In this document: piece by piece, positions 1 to 6,782 of the stretch | How the letters are laid out: every line of letters begins with the position of its first letter | Numbering within the stretch: position 1 is the first letter of the stretch | DNA from: DASYSA01 sp036003885 | Lineage (GTDB): Bacteria; Acidobacteriota; Blastocatellia; UBA7656 | NCBI GenBank assembly: GCA_036003885.1 | Contig: DASYSA010000258.1 | Span: 1-6,782 of the forward strand | Length of the DNA stretch: 6,782 bases | Direction: 5' to 3' | Made by a program: the position numbers and the translations under genes | The notes under the pieces: model-generated | What the model saw: the letters and a program-made list of their open reading frames with translations, nothing else | Told to the model about the DNA's origin: nothing | Databases searched by the model: none

Positions 1-123
1 GTCGAGTATGACACGAAAAACGAGACCTTCAATGAAGGAGGAAGGGACGTGTGGGTGTTCGTTCGCGACAAGGATAAGTGGTTGGCGGTATGGCGAACAA
101 TTATTCCAGTGGAGACGAAGTGA
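1..123 (+). CDS. C-terminal fragment of a SnoaL/DUF4440-like (NTF2-fold) protein
   Basis: Frame 1 is open from the first base to a TGA at 121-123 and gives 40 residues. The start lies outside the window. The fragment contains DVWVFVRDKDKWLAVWRTII. This fits the last two beta strands of NTF2-fold SnoaL/DUF4440 proteins, where a strand of the type 'dVwvkrdGkW' is followed by a Trp/His-containing strand and a short tail. Members of this fold are small cone-shaped proteins, some enzymatic (ketosteroid isomerase-like) and many of unknown function, so no substrate can be inferred. No clear terminator or heptamer array follows the stop. The family call rests on one motif and could be wrong; the open frame ending here is better supported. 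Confidence 0.55.
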   Translation, partial: VEYDTKNETFNEGGRDVWVFVRDKDKWLAVWRTIIPVETK

Positions 124-435
124 ATCGTCAGTTGACAGCCTGTATGCAGCGGGTTAATGAGCCTTCATAGAATGCGCCCTGCGCGGGGCTGATTCAAAGC
201 CGATGCGCTCAGATTTCGTTTCAACCCGATAGAGCCTGGCGCCTGCGGCCAATCGGAAATCTTCACCGGACCGAAACGACGCACTGCCTTATCTCTGTAG
301 CGCGCCTATCGCACGGGGGTGGAGCAGGCAACGCTGCGGCGTGATAAAGCATCGAGTTACCGCAACTTGACCCTCACGGGTCCCTGAACTAATATCAATG
401 TTCACCGTGCTCTCAGGTCAATCGGAGGTTTCGAG
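124..435. other. 312-base intergenic region; only a promoter and a Shine-Dalgarno recognised
   Basis: I see no convincing gene, tRNA or riboswitch on either strand. The last 70 bases hold the promoter candidate described separately and a GGAGG Shine-Dalgarno at 424-428, seven bases before the ATG at 436. A weak GC hairpin (176-179 with 186-189) has no following T tract, so I do not call it a terminator. The middle (about 190-360) shows no recognisable structure. It could hold a degraded gene or an untranslated leader. Confidence 0.5.
367..395 (+). promoter_or_regulatory. Candidate sigma70 promoter for the secreted-protein gene
   Basis: TTGACC at 367-372 matches the -35 consensus at 5 of 6 positions. 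TAATAT at 390-395 is a 4 of 6 match to the -10 box. The spacer is exactly 17 bases. Transcription would start near 402 and give a leader of about 34 bases ending with the GGAGG at 424-428. A perfect 5-base inverted repeat (GACCC at 369-373, GGGTC at 378-382, 4-base loop) overlaps the -35 box and spacer and could be an operator half-site pair. Spacing and position support the call; no expression data are available. Confidence 0.5.
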
Positions 436-1182
436 ATGAAAAGAAACATCAACGTCATCTTATCGTCCGCCATCATGGCACTGTTTGCTGTGCAGGCTCT
501 ACCGCAAGCGGCCCAGCAGGCCACCATCGAACCCGAGACAAAGGCAAAGATCGTACTCCAGTCTCAACTCAGCTCCAAGCTTAGCGAGGTAGGCGATCCA
601 ATCACGGCCGTCCTCTACGAACCCATATACGTCAACGGCCAACTGGTGATGCCACGCGGAACAGAGTTCCGTGGGAGGGTCACGTCGGTGGCGCCGGCAA
701 AGCGCGGAATGAAGGGCGCGCAGATGGGAATCATCTTCGAGCGATTCGCGATGCCCTGGGGCGAGGAGCCGGCGGCGGTCATGCTCACGGCGATCGACGA
801 TTGGACCGCGAACGAGAAGCTCAAGGCGGATGACGAAGGCAAAGTAAAGGGCGACCGCAACGGCGGGAAGGCCGCCGAAAATGTCCAACGCGGCGGACAG
901 ATCGGAGCTGCCGGCGCTGGAGCCGTGATTCTTGGTGGTGCTGCTGCCGGAGCCGGCCCCGGAGTCTATGCGGCCGGAGCAGGCGCAATCGGGGGAGGAT
1001 TGCTCGCCGGGCTCCTGCTCACGAAGGGGAAGGAGGTTCGCCTGCAGCCTGGGGCCATCTTTCGAATCAAGTTCACAAAGCCTCTGACACTACCCGTTAT
1101 TGAAACGCCGGGGTCTTCGCCAAAGCCCATCCTGCAGGACCCGCCGGTCTCCTCGGACTCGAGCAAGAAGCCGCCGCAGTAA
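436..1182 (+). CDS. Secreted or envelope protein with a Gly/Ala-rich glycine-zipper-like segment, function unknown
   Basis: This 248-residue protein starts at ATG 436, chosen because GGAGG at 424-428 lies seven bases upstream. Residues 1-21 or so form a signal peptide (KR near the N-terminus, then a hydrophobic stretch ending around AVQA). Residues 36-120 look like a compact beta-rich domain, including the segment VNGQLVMPRGTEFRGRV. That 'stable or inducible resistance to extraction by a preset-value' style (a strand, then 'lipp-G-t-f-Grv') resembles pieces of the VirB10/TrbI beta barrel, but the likeness is weak. Residues 153-195 are a Gly/Ala-rich hydrophobic stretch with GxxxG-like spacing, suggesting a glycine zipper or membrane insertion. 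Next comes LQPGAIFRIKF (203-213), then a Pro/Ser-rich tail (220-248). It is followed 42 bases later by the PspA-like gene, so the two are probably co-transcribed. I do not recognise a named family; an envelope role is inferred from the signal peptide and the zipper. Confidence 0.8.
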   Translation: MKRNINVILSSAIMALFAVQALPQAAQQATIEPETKAKIVLQSQLSSKLSEVGDPITAVLYEPIYVNGQLVMPRGTEFRGRVTSVAPAKRGMKGAQMGIIFERFAMPWGEEPAAVMLTAIDDWTANEKLKADDEGKVKGDRNGGKAAENVQRGGQIGAAGAGAVILGGAAAGAGPGVYAAGAGAIGGGLLAGLLLTKGKEVRLQPGAIFRIKFTKPLTLPVIETPGSSPKPILQDPPVSSDSSKKPPQ

Positions 1183-1224
1183 GAATGTCGAGAAGACACG
1201 GCCTGGCAAAAGGGGGTCGGTGTG

Positions 1225-1992
1225 ATGTGGGAACGCACGAAACGGGTGATCAACTCTTATCTGGAAGAACTGATCGAACGGTCGACTAGCCCGGACAAGC
1301 AAGTTCGACAGATTACGCGCGCCGAGATAGCCCGGCTCAATGAGCTGGAGGTGCAGGCGCGCGGCTCAATCAAGCTTCTTGAGAAGGAGCTTGCTGAAGT
1401 CGAACTAAAGATGCTCGGTGTCGCCGAGCGCGAGAGAATCACCCGGGAGCGGGGAGATGCTGCTTCCGCTACGACGGCGGGGGATGCACTGATCTCGCTG
1501 TCCAAGCAGCGAGATCTGCTGAAGCAGCAGATCGCCGAGGCTAACTCCTCCGCTGAACGCGCGAGAAGCCTGCGTGAAGAGCGGCGTCGAGTCGGGGAAG
1601 AGCTTGCCAACGAGACCCATCTGACTGCAATGCGCGAGAACCTCGCCGGCATTCAGACTCCTTTCGATCACACCGACCCCTCGGGCACAATTGACGAGAT
1701 GCGCGGGAGACTTGGCCTTTCCGGCCTTCCGAGTGTTGATTCTCGTCTTGCAGATGCCGAGCGCGAGTTTGAGGCCGAACGCGCGCACAAAGCGGCGGAC
1801 GAGCTACTGGCTCGCTATAAGGAGAGTCTGGGCGTCAGCCCGCCGAGTGATGATCAGCAGTCTCAGCGCCCCGTCTCACCTGCTCAACCGCCCCCTCCTC
1901 AGCAGACGAATCGGCCAACCCCCGCTGAAGACGAGCCGGTTGAACCAAAGACACTGGGACGCACTGACGGCCCACTCCGCCCGATCGACTGA
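1225..1992 (+). CDS. PspA/IM30-like coiled-coil protein with a proline-rich tail
   Basis: This 255-residue protein starts at ATG 1225; an in-frame GTG at 1222 is an alternative that adds one residue. The purine tract AGGGGG at 1211-1216 is eight bases from the ATG and favours it. Residues 1-30 (amphipathic helix containing RVINSYLEELIERSTSPDKQ) match the usual opening of PspA/IM30 (Vipp1) proteins: a membrane-binding helix, then '-DPEK-'. Residues 30-145 and about 172-203 are charged heptad-rich helices typical of a long coiled coil. Residues 204-255 are Pro/Gln-rich and probably disordered; canonical PspA lacks such a tail. PspA-family proteins polymerise on the inner face of the cytoplasmic membrane and protect it during envelope stress. 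The upstream secreted protein fits an envelope theme. Generic coiled-coil character makes family assignment uncertain. The gene ends nine bases before a heptamer array and faces rpoD. Confidence 0.6.
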   Translation: MWERTKRVINSYLEELIERSTSPDKQVRQITRAEIARLNELEVQARGSIKLLEKELAEVELKMLGVAERERITRERGDAASATTAGDALISLSKQRDLLKQQIAEANSSAERARSLREERRRVGEELANETHLTAMRENLAGIQTPFDHTDPSGTIDEMRGRLGLSGLPSVDSRLADAEREFEAERAHKAADELLARYKESLGVSPPSDDQQSQRPVSPAQPPPPQQTNRPTPAEDEPVEPKTLGRTDGPLRPID

Positions 1993-1995
1993 CCA

Positions 1996-2071
1996 CTCTC
2001 GTTTTACGTTTTACGTTTTATGTTTTACGTTTTACGTTTCACACGCTAGGCGTTAGAACGTTAAACGAGAG
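1996..2071. repeat. Imperfect inverted repeat in the convergent spacer
   Basis: The 15-base arm CTCTCGTTTTACGTT (1996-2010) pairs with AACGTTAAACGAGAG (2057-2071) at 14 of 15 positions, with a 46-base loop. The left arm overlaps the start of the TTTTACG array. The structure lies between the stops of the PspA-like gene and rpoD, where a bidirectional terminator would be expected, but neither strand has a T tract directly after the arm. It may simply reflect oppositely oriented heptamer arrays rather than a selected hairpin. Confidence 0.5.
2002..2036 (+). repeat. Heptanucleotide array, five TTTTACG units
   Basis: Five contiguous 7-base units run in exact register: TTTTACG at 2002-2008, 2009-2015, 2023-2029 and 2030-2036, and one variant, TTTTATG, at 2016-2022. 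The array begins nine bases after the stop of the PspA-like gene. The same unit recurs at 5966-6008. Such short regular heptamers resemble in style the short tandemly repeated sequences of some bacterial intergenic regions (for example the heptanucleotide STRRs of heterocystous cyanobacteria). Their role is unknown. Confidence 0.85.
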
Positions 2072-2136
2072 GCGACAAATAGGCGCTCAACACTGGGGAT
2101 TGGGCGTAAGGGCTATACAGAGAGCAATGACGGCGC

Positions 2137-2164
2137 GGAACGCGAAACGATAAACGCGGAACGT
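2137..2164 (-). repeat. Degenerate heptanucleotide array, inverted orientation, after rpoD
   Basis: Four 7-base units in register, read on the plus strand, are GGAACGC (2137-2143), GAAACGA (2144-2150), TAAACGC (2151-2157) and GGAACGT (2158-2164), followed by a partial AAAACTT. On the minus strand they read as CGTTT/CGTTCC-type units, the same sense as the array after the PspA-like gene relative to its own gene. AACGTAAAAC at 2160-2169 is the exact reverse complement of 2001-2010. The array ends 13 bases from the rpoD stop. Degeneracy suggests it is older or drifting. Confidence 0.6.
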
Positions 2165-2177
2165 AAAACTTTTTCTT

Positions 2178-3893
<1,716 letters not shown>

Positions 3894-3902
3894 TGTCGTG
3901 CT

Positions 3903-3907
3903 CTCCT
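3903..3907 (-). promoter_or_regulatory. Shine-Dalgarno that fixes the TTG start of rpoD
   Basis: On the minus strand AGGAG (3907 to 3903) precedes TTG at 3893 by nine bases. It supports TTG as the true start, since no ATG or GTG near this point keeps the N-terminal region 1.1 residues MSEINTKYHDEV. Confidence 0.7.
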
Positions 3908-3944
3908 GTGGGGCTTCTTCAATAGTCCCTGCGAGCTATTGGAA

Positions 3945-3973
3945 TTCGTACCCTCATTAACTAGATCTGTCAA
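3945..3973 (-). promoter_or_regulatory. Candidate internal promoter for rpoD
   Basis: On the minus strand TTGACA (3973-3968) is a perfect -35 consensus. After exactly 17 bases comes TACGAA (3950-3945), a 3 of 6 match to the -10 box. Transcription would start near 3938 and leave a leader of about 45 bases containing the AGGAG. This would allow rpoD to be transcribed apart from dnaG, as reported for internal rpoD promoters in other bacteria. The weak -10 box is the main doubt. Confidence 0.5.
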
Positions 3974-4001
3974 GATACGTTATGAAGGAAATCTCGTTGC
4001 G

Positions 4002-4022
4002 CTCATGGGAGCAGTCCCTGAG
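4002..4022 (-). other. Bulged hairpin in the dnaG-rpoD spacer
   Basis: CTCA and GGGA (4002-4005 and 4007-4010, separated by one bulged T) pair perfectly with TCCC and TGAG (4015-4022) around a GCAG loop, giving eight pairs. It lies about 50 bases downstream of the dnaG stop and about 30 bases upstream of the rpoD promoter candidate. There is no T tract, so a classic intrinsic terminator is unlikely. An RNA-processing site or attenuating element is possible. The 8-mer CAGGGACT in its stem recurs at 3931-3924 in the rpoD leader. Confidence 0.4.
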
Positions 4023-4071
4023 GTACCCGTAGTTCGTAAATCAAACTTCAAACAAGCTCACCCAGCCGTTC

Positions 4072-5871
4072 TTAAGTGGCGGCGAGCGCGAGCCTGCGGT
4101 TCTGAATCTCGATCTTCTGTTGATACAACCTCAAAAGGCGATCGGCATCTTGCTCGCGTACGGCCTCGGCAACCTCGATTTGAATCGCGTCGAGCTGTCT
4201 CTCCAACTGCTTTCGTCTGAGAGACGCCAGCGCCTCAGTCGCCTCCTTGAATAAGTTGTCGAAGTCCTGGCCCCGCGCCCAGGCCAGATCGCTCATCAGC
4301 AGCCTTGGGAGGAGCCCGCGTTCCGACTCGGCTTCTACTCGCTCGCTCAGAGTCTGAAAGTCCGGCTCCAGGCCTTCCCGCTCGATGGTCGCGATCGCAG
4401 TGAAGATCGAGGCGGTCGCCAGTTCTCCGTAGTCATCGTCTCTCAAGTTCGGCACGATAGCGCGGCGCACTTCAGCGCTTGCAAGCAACAACTCGAGCAA
4501 CTGGTGTTCGCCTTTCGTCATTTCCTGGGCGGCGCGCAGCCGCTTTGCGTCCATCGCCGGCTGTCTTGTGGTCGCAACCCGCTTTATCTCTTCCCGAATG
4601 ACTCTGCTGTCGACTTTCAACCTGTCTGCGATCTGCTCGGCGTAGTCTGCCCGCGCCACCTTGTCTCTCATACGAGCCAGATGGGGCAGGATCGCGTTGA
4701 TGGCTTCTACCTTGCCCGAGGGCCGCGAGGTGTCGTGGGCGCCGATGGAAACGTCAATAATGTAGTCGATGTAGGGCTGAGTCTTCTTGAAGAGTGCTCT
4801 GAACGCAGCCACGCCGTGATTGCGGACGAACTCATCCGGGTCCTCAGCCGTCGGCATCCGCAGGATGTTGACTTTGAACCCTTCCGTTAACAGCATCTCT
4901 ATGGATCGCATCGTCGCGGCCTGGCCGGCAGAGTCCGGATCGAAGTTGACTACAATTTGCGGCTTCTCCATGTAACGGCGCAATAGTCTAACCTGGCTCT
5001 CGGTGAGCGCAGTGCCAAGGCTGCCCACGATATTATGGACGCCTTCCTGATACGGAATGATGCAGTCAAGATAGCCTTCAACCAGAATCGCGAACCCCAG
5101 CTTGCGAATCTCGTCCTTGGCAAACCCAAGCCCGAACAGGTTGCGACCCTTGGTATACAAAGCTGTTTCGGGTGAGTTGAGGTACTTCGGTTCGCCTTCG
5201 CCCATCACACGTCCGCCGAATGCGATGATGCGCCCTTGCGGATCGGCGATGGGAAAGATCACCCGTCCCCGAAACCTGTCGTACAGTCCTCCTGACTCTT
5301 TGAGCCCCGCAAGTCCGCTGCGCTCGACTTCATCAGTCGACGCGCCTCTCTCCTTCAAATAGTCGATCAAGCCATCCCATCGGTTGGGCGCATAGCCGAT
5401 CCGAAAGAGCCGGCGCGCCTGCTCGGTGATACCGCGCGAGGCCACATAGTCACGCGCGGATTCAGACTCAGGTCCGGCAGCCATCAACTGGGCTTCGAAG
5501 AACTCTGCCGCCCACTGGTTCAGCTTCAGGACCGTCTCGCGGTCGCGCTCCACTCTCTTGTGGTCTTCACTCTCCTCGACGACCGGCATCGCCACGCCGC
5601 TCTTCTGAGCGACGATGCGCAACGCCTCAGGAAAAGCGCAGCCTTCGATCTGCATAACGAATGTGAAGATGTCCCCCCCCGCGCCGCATCCGAAACAGTT
5701 GTAGAGACCTTTTCCCGGGTTGACACTGAACGATGGGGTCTTTTCAGAATGAAAGGGGCAGCAAGCGGTGTAATTCTTCCCGGTCTTCTTGAGACTCACA
5801 TAGTCAGATACCAGCCGAACGATGTCGGCCTGACTTCTCACCTCTTCTGTGAAGGCCTGCGGAATGCGCAT
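4072..5871 (-). CDS. dnaG: DNA primase DnaG
   Basis: This 599-residue primase makes the short RNA primers for leading- and lagging-strand replication together with the DnaB helicase. The N-terminal CHC2 zinc domain shows C38, H41, C59 and C62 (CPFH ... CFGC). The RNA polymerase domain has YDRFRGRVIFPI (about 197-208). The Toprim core has E265 in LVEGYLDC and D311/D313 in VNFDPDSAG; E. coli DnaG uses E265, D309 and D311 here. Residues from about 447 form the variable, helical DnaB-binding C-terminus. I chose ATG 5871 because MRIPQAF aligns with the E. coli start (MAGRIPRVF) and GGA lies at 5881-5879. The in-frame TTG at 5883 would add four residues (MDRV) but has no good Shine-Dalgarno. dnaG precedes rpoD, the usual order. 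Length matches the family (about 580-620). Confidence 0.97.
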   Translation of the reverse strand: MRIPQAFTEEVRSQADIVRLVSDYVSLKKTGKNYTACCPFHSEKTPSFSVNPGKGLYNCFGCGAGGDIFTFVMQIEGCAFPEALRIVAQKSGVAMPVVEESEDHKRVERDRETVLKLNQWAAEFFEAQLMAAGPESESARDYVASRGITEQARRLFRIGYAPNRWDGLIDYLKERGASTDEVERSGLAGLKESGGLYDRFRGRVIFPIADPQGRIIAFGGRVMGEGEPKYLNSPETALYTKGRNLFGLGFAKDEIRKLGFAILVEGYLDCIIPYQEGVHNIVGSLGTALTESQVRLLRRYMEKPQIVVNFDPDSAGQAATMRSIEMLLTEGFKVNILRMPTAEDPDEFVRNHGVAAFRALFKKTQPYIDYIIDVSIGAHDTSRPSGKVEAINAILPHLARMRDKVARADYAEQIADRLKVDSRVIREEIKRVATTRQPAMDAKRLRAAQEMTKGEHQLLELLLASAEVRRAIVPNLRDDDYGELATASIFTAIATIEREGLEPDFQTLSERVEAESERGLLPRLLMSDLAWARGQDFDNLFKEATEALASLRRKQLERQLDAIQIEVAEAVREQDADRLLRLYQQKIEIQNRRLALAAT

Positions 5872-5931
5872 CACCCTGTCCAATCTGGCTCGTTTGTTCT
5901 GAGGAGCATCCGCGTGTCGGGAGCTAGAGAA

Positions 5932-5960
5932 TTTTTAGCAGTAAAGCCCGAATCGCGCAA
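5932..5960 (-). promoter_or_regulatory. Weak candidate promoter for dnaG
   Basis: On the minus strand TTGCGC (5960-5955, 3 of 6) is followed after 17 bases by TAAAAA (5937-5932, 4 of 6), which is preceded by TGC and so forms an extended -10 motif. Transcription would start near 5925, giving a leader of about 50 bases. The extended -10 partly makes up for the poor -35. Spacing and position upstream of dnaG are the only support. Confidence 0.3.
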
Positions 5961-5965
5961 GATCC

Positions 5966-6008
5966 TTTTACGTTTTAAGTCTTACGTTTTAGGTTTTACG
6001 TTTTTACG
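5966..6008 (+). repeat. Heptanucleotide array, six TTTTACG-type units
   Basis: Units in register are TTTTACG (5966-5972), TTTTAAG (5973-5979), TCTTACG (5980-5986), TTTTAGG (5987-5993) and TTTTACG (5994-6000). A sixth, with one extra T, is TTTTTACG at 6001-6008. The consensus is the same as at 2002-2036. It sits in the mutS2-dnaG spacer, upstream of the dnaG promoter candidate. Confidence 0.8.
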
Positions 6009-6053
6009 GCTATCATTTTGTTTACTGGAAACGACCAACCCAAAACGTAAAAC
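5993..6053. repeat. Perfect 12-base inverted repeat linking the two arrays of the mutS2-dnaG spacer
   Basis: GTTTTACGTTTT (5993-6004) pairs perfectly with AAAACGTAAAAC (6042-6053), with a loop of 37 bases. As with 1996-2071, the arms are the facing edges of oppositely oriented heptamer arrays. There is no adjacent T tract in either direction. Confidence 0.6.
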
Positions 6054-6076
6054 GCTAAACGTTAAACGCTAAACGC
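6042..6076 (-). repeat. Heptanucleotide array, five units, abutting the mutS2 stop
   Basis: On the plus strand five contiguous units read AAAACGT, AAAACGC, TAAACGT, TAAACGC and TAAACGC (6042-6076, exact 7-base steps). On the minus strand this is GCGTTTA repeated with variation to ACGTTTT. It begins on the very next base after the TAG of mutS2 (6079-6077). Confidence 0.85.
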
Positions 6077-6782
6077 CTACTTTCTCAGCACGGCAATCGT
6101 CGCTCCCGCCCCACCCTGATTGGCCGGCGCTGCCTGGAAGCTGTGAATGTGAGGATGCCCGGCCAGCAGATCGGCGACGGCGCGGCGAAGCGCTCCCTTC
6201 CCGTGACCATGCACAATGCGCACGCTCTCGACTCCAGCCATGTATGCCGCGTCGAGAAACTTGTCGACTCTGTCCGTCGCTTCATCGACCGTCGAGCCGA
6301 TCACGTTGATCTCAGAATTGAAGTTCTCATCGATACTGACTGCGGCGCTGACTCCACTTGGCAGTGCCGCAGCGCGTTTCGAGGCAAGTGGCGCGGCCGC
6401 CTGTACCAGTTCCAACTCCTCACGTCTGGCTCTGAAACGCAAGGAGCCGACCAGCACCGTGAATGAGTTGTCGTTGATCGATTCGACAATTCCCTCCCGG
6501 TTGAGAGTCCTGATCAGCACACGATCTCGTTCCCTTATTTCAGCAATCGTGTCGGCAAAGGCCCTGTCGGCCTGCTCTGAATCTTCATGGCTGCCTTCAA
6601 CGACCCGAGACGGTCCCGAATCTACACGGGAGGTCTGCCCCACTGCAATGGCGCTCGAGGCAGGCGCGTCTTCGACATGCTTCCGCAATCGAACCGCTGC
6701 TGAACGACGTAGCTCGGCGGTTCGCACCTCTGTCTCTTTCTTGAGGCGTGACGCGGCAACCCGGTCCTTCACCGTGTTGACG
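6077..6782 (-). CDS. mutS2: MutS2, C-terminal part with Smr domain (5' end outside window)
   Basis: The frame is open from the window edge to TAG at 6079-6077 (about 235 residues), so the N-terminal clamp and ATPase domains lie outside the window. Numbering from the GTG codon at 6772, residues 1-75 are a charged helical linker. Residues 76-123 are a small beta domain (RDRVLIRTLNREGIVESI ... SLRFRARREEL), typical of MutS2 just before Smr. Residues 154-231 are the Smr domain: TVDEATDRVDKFLDAA, then IVHGHGKGALRRAV with the HGxGxG motif (188-193), ending GGAGATIAVL. Smr domains are nucleases acting on branched or mismatched DNA, and in some species on collided ribosomes. The usual LDLRG motif reads INVIG (155-159), losing both Asp and Arg. 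The internal GTG at 6772 is not a true start, since the frame continues upstream. It precedes dnaG on the same strand. Confidence 0.9.
   Translation of the reverse strand, partial: VNTVKDRVAASRLKKETEVRTAELRRSAAVRLRKHVEDAPASSAIAVGQTSRVDSGPSRVVEGSHEDSEQADRAFADTIAEIRERDRVLIRTLNREGIVESINDNSFTVLVGSLRFRARREELELVQAAAPLASKRAAALPSGVSAAVSIDENFNSEINVIGSTVDEATDRVDKFLDAAYMAGVESVRIVHGHGKGALRRAVADLLAGHPHIHSFQAAPANQGGAGATIAVLRK

Noticed and set aside
176..189. GC hairpin downstream of the SnoaL-like gene as a terminator
   Set aside because: Only four pairs and no T tract.
2002..2036. CRISPR-like array
   Set aside because: Units are 7 bases and contiguous, with no spacers and no cas genes.
1691..2056. Plus-strand frame ending in the heptamer array
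   Set aside because: It is a second frame within the PspA-like gene; its end simply translates the repeat (FTFYVLCFTFYV).
1993..2177. Intrinsic terminator for rpoD or the PspA-like gene
   Set aside because: The inverted repeat has a 46-base loop and is AT-rich in the stem, with no T tract after either arm.
5872..5883. TTG 5883 as the dnaG start
   Set aside because: No good Shine-Dalgarno upstream, and the ATG at 5871 aligns better with known DnaG N-termini. It remains possible.

Overview
The window looks like ordinary bacterial chromosome from a moderately GC-rich organism. It is dominated by three housekeeping genes on the minus strand: the 3' end of mutS2, then dnaG (primase), then rpoD (primary sigma factor). 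The plus strand carries the last 40 codons of a SnoaL/DUF4440-like protein and, after a gap of about 310 bases, a likely two-gene unit: a secreted Gly/Ala-rich protein and a PspA/IM30-like coiled-coil protein. I lean towards Acidobacteriota (perhaps Blastocatellia). The reasons are the mixture of protein styles, the MutS2 Smr variant and the ACGTTTT-type spacer repeats. This is an impression from the sequence, not a search result.

Layout: 1-123 is the SnoaL-like tail (+). 124-435 is a spacer ending in a good sigma70-type promoter candidate. 436-1182 encodes the secreted protein (+), and 1225-1992 the PspA-like protein (+). 1993-2177 is a convergent spacer with heptanucleotide arrays. 2178-3893 is rpoD (-) with a TTG start. 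3894-4071 is a spacer holding a promoter candidate with a perfect TTGACA box and a bulged hairpin. 4072-5871 is dnaG (-). 5872-6076 is a spacer with a second pair of heptanucleotide arrays. 6077-6782 is the C-terminal part of mutS2 (-), open at the window edge.

How the genes fit together: dnaG and rpoD form the conserved core of the macromolecular-synthesis operon, linking replication priming to transcription initiation. Here the gene upstream is mutS2 rather than rpsU. The candidate promoter in the dnaG-rpoD gap would let rpoD be expressed independently as well as by read-through. The secreted protein and PspA-like protein are 42 bases apart and probably co-transcribed. Both look envelope-related, but their exact roles cannot be read from sequence.

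The least explained structure is a set of short arrays of a 7-base unit (TTTTACG, or its complement CGTAAAA and variants). They lie just after the stop codons of the PspA-like gene, rpoD and mutS2, always in the same sense relative to the gene that ends there. They are absent between genes that look co-transcribed. No new enzyme or defence system is evident.
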